Source: an uncultured Oxalobacter sp. (GTDB lineage Bacteria; Pseudomonadota; Gammaproteobacteria; Burkholderiales; Burkholderiaceae_D). From it: DNA of 5,640 nucleotides. The notes below the pieces were generated by a model that saw only the letters and a program-made list of their open reading frames with translations, had not been told where the DNA came from and did not search any database. Made by a program: the position numbers and the translations under genes. Positions within the stretch are counted from its first letter, which is position 1. Every line of letters starts with the position of its first letter. The stretch is from assembly GCA_937916185.1 (NCBI GenBank), contig CALGGD010000050.1, forward strand, positions 1-5,640, given 5' to 3'. Positions 1 to 4,307 of this stretch are shown piece after piece.

Positions 1-115
1 ATAGGGCGTTGTCAAAGCATTGCTCCACCTCCCGACGGGTCACGCCATGTTTTTTCAGTAGTTTTTCCTCTATCTTCTGATGGATGACTATCTGAGGTAT
101 GGTGTAGTAACTCAT
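1..115 (-). CDS. BrnT-like / 'ADP-ribosyl-(dinitrogen reductase) hydrolase'-annotated small protein, 5' part only
   Basis: The reading frame starts at ATG 115-113 and runs off the left edge after 38 codons. The visible N-terminus has a beta-like stretch (YTIPQIVIHQ) followed by KIEEKLLKKHGVTRREVEQC. The K-I-x-x-K-L-x-x-K-H-G-V-T-x-x-E-V-E-x-C-F-x-N pattern is what I recall for small (about 90 aa) proteins commonly annotated as ADP-ribosyl-(dinitrogen reductase) hydrolase. These resemble BrnT-type RNase toxins at the 'KHGV..EV' helix. The ribosome site is weak (AGAAAG), but a clear promoter and a palindromic operator lie just upstream, and self-regulation is typical of such loci. The catalytic part is outside the window, so activity cannot be judged. 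If this is a toxin, an antitoxin gene would be expected further left. Family assignment is from remembered similarity only. Confidence 0.6.
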   Translation of the reverse strand, partial: MSYYTIPQIVIHQKIEEKLLKKHGVTRREVEQCFDNAL

Positions 116-126
116 TTGTTGTTCTT

Positions 127-148
127 TCTGTATATACAGATGTATATA
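127..148. promoter_or_regulatory. Palindromic operator with repeated TGTATATA boxes
   Basis: TCTGTATATACAGA (127-140) is a perfect 14-bp palindrome. The octamer TGTATATA occurs at 129-136 and again at 141-148, 12 bp apart, about one helical turn. The site lies between the -10 box of the minus-strand promoter and the ATG at 115, so a bound protein would block transcription of the BrnT-like gene. Autoregulation by a TA-type repressor is an inference. The half-site spacing (CTGT-N4-ACAG) does not match the proteobacterial LexA box (CTGT-N8-ACAG). Confidence 0.5.
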
Positions 149-176
149 TGATAATTGTCTTGCCCGGAACGGTCAA
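148..176 (-). promoter_or_regulatory. Sigma70-type promoter for the BrnT-like gene
   Basis: On the minus strand, TTGACC (176-171) and TATCAT (153-148) are separated by exactly 17 bases (170-154). That is five of six matches to the -35 consensus and four of six to the -10. Transcription would start near 141, about 25 bases before the ATG at 115, and the transcript start would fall in the palindromic operator. The -35 lies inside the loop of a GC-rich inverted repeat. Confidence 0.6.
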
Positions 177-185
177 GCTCCGGGC
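162..185. terminator. GC-rich hairpin after the 82-aa gene, possible weak terminator
   Basis: GCCCGGA (162-168) and TCCGGGC (179-185) form a perfect 7-bp stem with a 10-base loop, starting 7 bases past the TGA of the minus-strand gene ending at 193. No U-run follows on the minus strand (AAGACAATT), so it is at best a weak or Rho-assisted stop. The loop carries the -35 box of the next promoter, so the same bases may both insulate and start transcription. Confidence 0.35.
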
Positions 186-192
186 TGTCCTG

Positions 193-441
193 TCATTCAA
201 CGATTTCGTAACCTGTCATCGGGAAGTTGCCGTCTTTGTCTTCTTCCCCATAGATTTCTTTGAGGGTCAGTTCTTCTTCGACGTATCCTTTGCCGTCGTA
301 CCGCCAGATGTCGATTGTGCCGTCTTCTTTGTATTGGATGCCGTCGAATTCCCTGCCTTGCCACCAGATGCGCTGGCTGATGCGCTGTTTTGCGGGACCT
401 GTCCAGATGGTTTTGGTGATGAGGGTTTCTGGTGTGTACAT
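193..441 (-). CDS. Small hypothetical protein, 82 aa, Trp-rich and acidic
   Basis: The start chosen is ATG 441-439 because AAAGGA precedes it with a 6-base spacer. An ATG 15 bases earlier (456-454) overlaps the previous stop as ATGA but has no usable ribosome site; translational coupling there is still possible. The protein is soluble-looking, with no signal peptide or membrane segment. Its middle holds Trp and Tyr in short alternating stretches (RIWWQGREFDGIQY, DIWRYDGKGY) that look like beta strands, then an acidic tail (EEELTLKEIYGEEDKDG). I recognise no family. It is the last of three short genes on this strand with gaps of 11 to 17 bases, so they are probably cotranscribed. The style fits prophage or mobile-element cargo. 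Confidence 0.7.
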   Translation of the reverse strand: MYTPETLITKTIWTGPAKQRISQRIWWQGREFDGIQYKEDGTIDIWRYDGKGYVEEELTLKEIYGEEDKDGNFPMTGYEIVE

Positions 442-452
442 GATTTTTCCTT

Positions 453-674
453 TCATTCCAGGCTGTCTGCCTGCCAGTTGATGTAGAGGGTTGCCATGAG
501 GTCATTGACGTTTTCCCATTTTTTCCAGCCGTTCCTGAAACGGTAGACGGCAAGTTCAAGGAGCAGGGCGGCCCGTTCCGGGTTCATCTGCCCTATGTTT
601 TTTGCAAGGCTGCGGAAGTCTTGTTTCCGCATGTTCCTGATGTTCAGGGCTATTTTTTCGATTGGGTCTCTCAT
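453..674 (-). CDS. Small hypothetical helical protein, 73 aa
   Basis: The start is ATG 674-672: AAAGGA lies 6 bases upstream, whereas the frame's earlier Met codons give an unnatural HRHRH leader and lack a ribosome site. The product begins MRDPIEKIALNIRNMRKQDF and is predicted almost wholly helical, basic in its first third and rich in Leu/Ala in the middle (NPERAALLLELAVYRF), ending near LYINWQADSLE. There is no membrane segment, Cys pair or clear helix-turn-helix. The stop overlaps an upstream Met codon of the 82-aa gene as ATGA, and the preceding gene ends 17 bases before this start, so the three form a compact unit. Function unknown; a small helical partner or regulator is only a guess. 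Confidence 0.65.
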   Translation of the reverse strand: MRDPIEKIALNIRNMRKQDFRSLAKNIGQMNPERAALLLELAVYRFRNGWKKWENVNDLMATLYINWQADSLE

Positions 675-691
675 GCCGTGTCCTTTCCCTG

Positions 692-958
692 TCAGTTTCT
701 CCATGTGCCTGTGTCGATGTCGTACCATTCTTGTTTTTCGACGGCATAGCCGCTTTCCAATGGTTTCAGCTGCATCCTTTCGCTTGGCATGTTGTGCCAG
801 CCTGTCCGCTGCATGTAGATGCGTCCGCCTTTTTCAGGTCTGTCGCCTGTGTAGTCCCATGCGCTGCCGTCAAATTTGATGTAGTGGTCGAATCCGCAGT
901 CTGTCTTGATGCAGCAGAATTCAATCTGTTCATCTGGGATGATGTGTTGATATGTCAT
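692..958 (-). CDS. Small hypothetical protein, 88 aa
   Basis: ATG 958-956 follows GGAGG with a 6-base spacer (GGAGGAACACCATG), the best ribosome site of the three genes. A longer frame from 988 starts with an Arg/Asn-rich leader and no such site. The protein begins MTYQHIIPDEQIEFCCIKTD and continues with aromatic strands (FDHYIKFDGSAWDYTGD), a Gly/Arg turn (GGRIYMQRTGW) and a C-terminal EWYDIDTGTWRN. It is probably a small soluble beta-rich protein. C25, C26 and C31 are not spaced as a zinc-binding set. I recognise no family. No convincing promoter sits just upstream, so it may be read from the same transcript as the 33-aa peptide 81 bases upstream. Confidence 0.7.
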   Translation of the reverse strand: MTYQHIIPDEQIEFCCIKTDCGFDHYIKFDGSAWDYTGDRPEKGGRIYMQRTGWHNMPSERMQLKPLESGYAVEKQEWYDIDTGTWRN

Positions 959-1011
959 GGTGTTCCTCCGGTTTTTTGTTAAAATCAATCGCGGTGTTTT
1001 TCTGCATCTTC

Positions 1012-1031
1012 TGCCCGGCTTTCACCGGGCA
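1012..1031. repeat. 7-bp hairpin after the 33-aa peptide gene
   Basis: TGCCCGG (1012-1018) and CCGGGCA (1025-1031) are perfect inverse complements around a 6-base loop. The hairpin begins 8 bases after the TAA of the minus-strand small peptide. No U-tract follows on either strand, so it is better read as an mRNA 3' stabiliser or partial terminator than as a full terminator. Confidence 0.4.
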
Positions 1032-1039
1032 ACCTGCCT

Positions 1040-1141
1040 TTAGCAGGACAGAATCAGGACTATCAGGAGATAGAGGGAAATTCCGGCTAGAATCGTCTCA
1101 ACAATTCCCCTGATAGTTACCTGACCTGTTCTATCGTCCAT
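1040..1141 (-). CDS. 33-aa hydrophobic peptide, candidate single-pass membrane or toxin-like peptide
   Basis: This short frame starts at ATG 1141-1139, 9 bases after AAGGAGG, a near-perfect Shine-Dalgarno, and ends in TAA. The product begins MDDRTGQVTIRG, a polar acidic/basic head. Residues 13-31 then form one hydrophobic helix broken only by E15 and T16 (core LAGISLYLLIVLIL), and the peptide ends Ser-Cys. Length, composition and strong ribosome site resemble type I toxin peptides and other small bacterial membrane proteins, but I match it to no named family. Its upstream leader is GC-rich and folded, a hairpin follows the stop, and an overlapping upstream frame (1131-1250) ends inside it, an arrangement like mok/hok. 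A chance frame is possible, but the ribosome site and hydrophobic run together make that less likely. Confidence 0.5.
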   Translation of the reverse strand: MDDRTGQVTIRGIVETILAGISLYLLIVLILSC

Positions 1142-1240
1142 ATCGCATCACCTCCTTCCTTCCCTGGATTGCGCCCTGGGGGCGTTGGTTTCTGGTCTTT
1201 GGTTTTAAAAATTCATGCCCTTCTGCCCAGCGGCGAGCGT

Positions 1241-1288
1241 CCCCTTTCACCGGGCAGGCGTGCCGGAGGACACGCCTGCCAGAAGGGG
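1241..1288. repeat. Large stable hairpin in the leader of the 33-aa peptide
   Basis: GGCAGGCGTG (1253-1262) pairs perfectly with CACGCCTGCC (1271-1280) around an 8-base loop. An outer stem CCCCTT (1241-1246) / AAGGGG (1283-1288) adds 6 bp across a small internal loop. No U-run follows on either strand. In the minus-strand RNA the loop reads UCCUCCGG, and its CCUCC could pair with the GGAGG Shine-Dalgarno of the 33-aa peptide about 100 bases downstream. That pairing is an inference from 5 complementary bases. Confidence 0.55.
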
Positions 1289-1344
1289 AACCGGAAGTCG
1301 ATGCGTCCCGGTCAAGGTTCCCGCACGTATAAATAGCGAGGCAT

Positions 1345-2183
1345 GAGCGGCTTTATGCCGTGCCTTGACAGGGACGTGACGTACGGTAAGCTGACGCCAG
1401 AAGGTTCATGATGTTTTGTGGGTTCTGCCGCCTTTGGCGGTGTTTTCAGGATCTGTGCAGCGGTTTCCCGCTGGACTGTTCCTGACTGGCTTGGGGTTTT
1501 CCCGTGGAAACGGTGCCAAGTGCGGTTCTCTGACACGCAGGCACGGTTTGGAAGGGAAGGGCAGACGTTGCCAAATGCCTTCCAGGGACATGCAGGCATG
1601 GTCTGGCCGGTTTCTGGTTTTTTGGCCAAATATTGCCTGGCGGATGCCGTCGGCATTTTTTGGCTTTTCTTTGGGGTGTCTTAGCTATTCCTGTTTGATG
1701 CCAGACGTCCAGCACGTTGTGGGACACATGGTGCTGTCAGGCATCTGGACAGCTGCAGTCTGCCGCCTGCCTGGCTGTCTGCGGGTGCCGGTAGGTATGG
1801 CGTGGCACCCTGGTACGCATCATCGGGCATCAGGCAGTGACGGTGACAGTCCCAGTGACAGCCCGCATGGAATGGGGCGGTGCACGGGAGACGGTACACG
1901 GGACACGCGCACTGATGGCGGGTGGTGTGTGCGCTTTTGCCCTGCCGCCTTTTCCCCGTTCTGCTCTTCCGGTACGGATGTGCAGGGGATTGGCTGGACG
2001 TGGACAGGTTGCCGCTGGACTGGATGGCGCCTTCAGGGCGTTTGTCGGAATGACGCAGGAATGAGGACATTGCCCTGTGTGGCGTAATGCAGGGAGGCCA
2101 GGCATGCTGTGAACGCCTGGCGGGGCACTGTTGACGTGGCGCGGTTTTGGTTGTGCCAGAAACGTGCCACGGTGTATGATGAG
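1345..2183. other. Gene-poor GC-rich spacer with no gene recognised
   Basis: About 840 bases carry no frame with credible protein composition. Frames open on the plus strand (1416-2087) and minus strand (1312-1656, 1681-2385, 1830-2192) lack ribosome sites. They translate to Trp/Cys/Gly-rich or His/Pro/Arg-rich strings without motifs, as expected for stop-poor GC-rich DNA. The plus strand is visibly TGG/CTGG/TGCC-rich. Small structures are present: TTTGGCCAAA (1621-1630), ATGCC-GTC-GGCAT followed by six T (1644-1661), and GCCAGGC/GCCTGGC (2097-2103/2115-2121). It may hold a noncoding RNA or be decayed foreign DNA, but I cannot show either. Confidence 0.5.
1644..1661 (+). terminator. Short hairpin with T6 tract, possible intrinsic terminator
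   Basis: ATGCC (1644-1648) and GGCAT (1652-1656) pair around a 3-base loop and run directly into TTTTTT (1656-1661) on the plus strand. The stem is short, so it would be a weak terminator. If real, it implies a plus-strand transcript ending within the gene-poor spacer. Confidence 0.3.
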
Positions 2184-2217
2184 CTGTGACAATATTGTGA
2201 CAAACTGTGATTATATG
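2184..2217 (+). promoter_or_regulatory. Triple direct repeat, candidate OmpR/PhoB-type operator
   Basis: The core TGTGA(CA) begins at 2185, 2196 and 2206, so the steps are 11 and 10 bp, one helical turn. Each core is followed by a short A/T-rich spacer: CTGTGACAATA, TTGTGACAAA, CTGTGATTATA. Head-to-tail repeats of this length with A/T spacers are the known layout of binding sites for OmpR/PhoB-family response regulators; the PhoB box repeat is CTGTCAT plus 4 A/T bases. The array lies about 85 bases before the -35 of the SPFH operon, and no other plus-strand gene is near. The exact regulator is not identified. Confidence 0.45.
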
Positions 2218-2302
2218 GGTTGCAGGTGTCGCTGTAAGCGGTTGTTTTACAACGTTAAAAAAACGTCCGTTTGTAATAAAAAGTAATAATTTGGTGGAAC
2301 TA

Positions 2303-2331
2303 TTGAAAAGACGTAATCTTTTCCGTACAGT
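2303..2331 (+). promoter_or_regulatory. Sigma70-type promoter of the SPFH operon with an internal palindrome
   Basis: TTGAAA (2303-2308) and TACAGT (2326-2331) are spaced by 17 bases: five of six and four of six consensus matches. The upstream 50 bases are A/T-rich, as in an UP element. The predicted start near 2338 gives a leader of about 40 bases. GAAAAGA (2305-2311) and TCTTTTC (2317-2323) are exact inverse complements across 5 bases and overlap the -35 and spacer, a possible repressor site. Confidence 0.5.
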
Positions 2332-2378
2332 TATTGAATTGGAATCCGTGTAATTTTTTCTCAAAGGAACAAGGAAAA

Positions 2379-3473
2379 ATGGCAATCATCGATCTGGTTA
2401 AATGGAATGGCAATCCAAACCTGATGGCTTGGAAGTTCCCTTCTGAAGAACTGTCCACATGGACACAGCTCATCGTCAACGAAACCCAGGAAGCCTATCT
2501 GGTCAAAGGAGGGGTCTATGAAGGGCCGTTCCTGGCAGGGCGGCATACGCTGAGCACCAAGAACATCCCACTGCTGACGACCCTGATCGGGTTGCCGTTC
2601 GGTGGGCAGTCCCCATTTTCGGCGGAAGTCTGGTATGTGAACAAACAGACCAATATGGACATCCGTTGGGGAACCCCTGATCCGATCCAGCTTCAGGATC
2701 CTCAGTACAAGATTCTGGTGCCTGTCCGTGCATTCGGGCAGTATGGTATCCGGATTTCTGATGCCAAGAAGTTTCTGATGAAACTGGTTGGTACCCTGCC
2801 AGCATTTGATACGGAAACCATCGCCAATTATTTCAAGGGCATCTTCATGACCCGCATCAAGACGGAAATCGCCAATGCGATTGTCAAACAGGGTGAATCC
2901 ATTCTGACCGTCTCAACGCGGCTGGAAGACCTTTCCGGCATGCTGAAGACTTCCCTGTTGCCGAATATGGATGAATACGGTGTTGCATTGTCCAACTTCA
3001 ACATCATCTCCATCAATGTCCCTGAGGACAATCCGGGATACAAGAAACTGCAGGAAGCACTTGCCAAGAAGACAGAAATGGACATCATCGGCTTCAATTA
3101 CCAGCAGGAACGTTCGTTCGACGTCATGCAGACCGCAGCCGGAAACGAAGGCAGTGCAGGTGGCATGATGGGCGCCGGCATGGGCATGGGCATGGGTATG
3201 GGTATGGGCATACCGATGGGCAACATGATGGGCAACATGGCTGGTCAGATGAACACAGGCAACCAGCAGCAGATGGGACAGCAGATGCCACAGCAGCAAA
3301 TGCCGCCGCAACAGCAGATGCCTCAGCAGCAGGCGGCTCCCCAGCAGGCTGCGCCAGCCGCTGCCAGCTATCAGGACAAGATCCAGATGCTCAAGGAACT
3401 GGCTGAACTGAAAGCGCAGGGCATCCTGACAGAAGAAGAGTTTGCCGCCCAGAAAAAACAGATTTTAGGTTGA
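2379..3473 (+). CDS. SPFH (Band 7) protein of the YdjI / 'virion core protein'-like family with a C-terminal SHOCT segment
   Basis: The start is ATG 2379, with AAAGGA and AAGG just upstream; a TTG frame start at 2334 would lie on the promoter. The 364-aa product opens MAIIDLVKWNGNPNLMAWKF, the signature opening of YdjI-type SPFH proteins. The conserved core runs to about residue 250 and includes LIVNETQEAYLVKGG, GRHTLSTKNIPLL, SPFSAEVWYVN, DIRWGTPDPI and VRAFGQYGIRI. Residues about 258-330 are a low-complexity Met/Gly then Gln/Pro/Ala linker. Residues 333-364 (KIQMLKELAELKAQGILTEE onward) are a SHOCT segment, a short helical oligomerisation module. There is no transmembrane helix, so membrane attachment is likely through partners. 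In B. subtilis, YdjI is recruited to the membrane by YdjG/YdjH and works with PspA. Two membrane-protein genes follow here, which supports a similar scaffold. The family call is confident; the physiological role is inferred. Confidence 0.92.
   Translation: MAIIDLVKWNGNPNLMAWKFPSEELSTWTQLIVNETQEAYLVKGGVYEGPFLAGRHTLSTKNIPLLTTLIGLPFGGQSPFSAEVWYVNKQTNMDIRWGTPDPIQLQDPQYKILVPVRAFGQYGIRISDAKKFLMKLVGTLPAFDTETIANYFKGIFMTRIKTEIANAIVKQGESILTVSTRLEDLSGMLKTSLLPNMDEYGVALSNFNIISINVPEDNPGYKKLQEALAKKTEMDIIGFNYQQERSFDVMQTAAGNEGSAGGMMGAGMGMGMGMGMGIPMGNMMGNMAGQMNTGNQQQMGQQMPQQQMPPQQQMPQQQAAPQQAAPAAASYQDKIQMLKELAELKAQGILTEEEFAAQKKQILG
3180..3209 (+). repeat. Five-copy 6-bp tandem repeat ATGGG(C/T) inside the SPFH gene
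   Basis: Five consecutive ATGGGC/ATGGGT hexamers encode Met-Gly repeats in the linker from residue 268 onwards. Slippage would add or remove Met-Gly pairs without a frameshift, so linker length may vary between strains. Confidence 0.85.
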
Positions 3474-3489
3474 TAGCAGCAGTTTCGGT

Positions 3490-3529
3490 CTTTGGCGTGC
3501 AGCCCAAAAAGGCACGCCAAAGGGTTTTT
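3490..3529 (+). terminator. Intrinsic terminator or attenuator between the SPFH and four-helix genes
   Basis: CTTTGGCGTG (3490-3499) pairs perfectly with CACGCCAAAG (3513-3522) around a 13-base loop. The stem is followed by GG and TTTTT (3525-3529). It starts 17 bases after the SPFH stop. No clear promoter is visible between it and the next ATG at 3565, so partial read-through would give high SPFH and lower partner expression. Confidence 0.8.
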
Positions 3530-3564
3530 CAGTAGTCAAGAACACAATTTTTGAGGAACAAAAA

Positions 3565-4251
3565 ATGCGTAACCGTATCCCTATGTTTGTTGCCGCAGGC
3601 GTTGCTTTTGCGGCATCTGTCCTGATTCCGTGGCTGGTCATTCCAACTGATGTCTGGAATACAGCCATCTATGCCAGTGTCGTGCTGCTGGCGGTATCGA
3701 CTTCGTTGATTTTCTTGACACCGGTCCTGTTCGGCGGCCGGGGCAATGCCGGTGGCATTGCCGCCATTGGCCCTTCGTTCATGCTGATTGTCCTGATGAG
3801 TGCCTGGTCTTTGGGCATCCTGATTGCCGGCGTCACGGTCCTGCCTGTCCAATGGGTCTGGGCAGGTAATATTGTGACGGTCGCCATCGGTATCTGGGGA
3901 TTGCTGGCCATCAATGCGGCGGTTGCACGTGCCAACAGTGATGCGAAGCAGAATCCAGACAGCCGGATTGAATGGCGTAGTATGTGCCTGCTTCTCCAGC
4001 AGCGTTCCACCGATGATGGGCTTAAGCTGAACCTGAACCGGTTGGCAGAGAAAATCCGCTTCAGTGCTTCCAGCATCGATAATGTCGCCAAGACAGAAGA
4101 AACAGAGATTGAAACCATCATTTACAATACATTGCCGAATGAAATCGGCAAACCTGCTGGAACGTCGCTGACGGATTCCCTGATCAGCAAGCTTGAGGAA
4201 CTGCTGTTGATCAGGAACCAGAAGCTCCAGATTGCACGTTCAAAATTCTGA
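3565..4251 (+). CDS. Four-helix integral membrane protein with a soluble C-terminal tail, family not recognised
   Basis: ATG 3565 is preceded by GAGGA with suitable spacing. The 228-aa product has four hydrophobic segments at about residues 6-26, 33-56, 66-90 and 98-120. A glycine-rich loop (FGGRGNAGG, 56-64) lies between the second and third. From residue 121 it is soluble and mostly helical: an Arg/Asn-rich juxtamembrane part, LLLQQRSTDDGLKLNLNRLA, an acidic stretch (KTEETEIETI) and a helix near the end (LISKLEELLLIRNQKLQI) that could coil. Both termini are probably cytoplasmic. I see no catalytic motif. It sits between an SPFH protein and a zinc-ribbon membrane protein, where B. subtilis carries the TPM-domain protein YdjH, but it does not look like a TPM protein. 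A role as membrane anchor or regulator of the SPFH assembly is inference. Confidence 0.85.
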   Translation: MRNRIPMFVAAGVAFAASVLIPWLVIPTDVWNTAIYASVVLLAVSTSLIFLTPVLFGGRGNAGGIAAIGPSFMLIVLMSAWSLGILIAGVTVLPVQWVWAGNIVTVAIGIWGLLAINAAVARANSDAKQNPDSRIEWRSMCLLLQQRSTDDGLKLNLNRLAEKIRFSASSIDNVAKTEETEIETIIYNTLPNEIGKPAGTSLTDSLISKLEELLLIRNQKLQIARSKF

Positions 4252-4256
4252 TGGTC

Positions 4257-4278
4257 ATGCCGGGCATTGTCCCGGCAT
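4257..4278 (+). repeat. Intercistronic hairpin between the four-helix and zinc-ribbon genes
   Basis: ATGCCGGG (4257-4264) and CCCGGCAT (4271-4278) form a perfect 8-bp stem with a 6-base loop, starting 6 bases after the stop. No T-tract follows (ATCATTGCAATAAG). It probably stabilises or marks processing of the mRNA rather than ending transcription. Confidence 0.55.
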
Positions 4279-4307
4279 ATCATTGCAATAAGAAGGAATA
4301 AAAGCTT

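Noticed and set aside
127..140. LexA/SOS box
   Set aside because: The CTGT and ACAG halves are separated by 4 bases rather than the 8 of the known proteobacterial box.
453..728. Longer start for the 73-aa gene at 728
   Set aside because: The extra residues (HRHRH-containing) overlap the preceding gene and lack a ribosome site, while ATG 674 has AAAGGA at 6 bases.
1312..1656. Minus-strand open frame of 114 codons ending in KPLMPRYLYVREP
   Set aside because: There is no ribosome site or recognisable domain, and the composition is artefact-like. It is also possibly part of the untranslated leader of the 33-aa peptide.
1803..1821. Sigma54 promoter (TGGCAC...)
   Set aside because: The TGGCAC half lacks the correctly spaced TTGC element and no gene follows.
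1416..2087. Plus-strand open frame of 223 codons
   Set aside because: It has no ribosome site, an implausible Trp/Cys/Gly/His-rich composition and no motifs. Frames on the opposite strand are equally open, which points to low stop density in GC-rich DNA.
2334..2378. Upstream TTG start adding 15 residues to the SPFH protein
   Set aside because: It would begin next to the predicted -10 box, lacks a ribosome site, and the family's usual N-terminus begins at the ATG at 2379.
1681..2385. Minus-strand open frame of 234 codons
   Set aside because: It runs through the SPFH promoter and start region and yields a His/Pro/Arg/Thr-rich string with no domain. It has no ribosome site.
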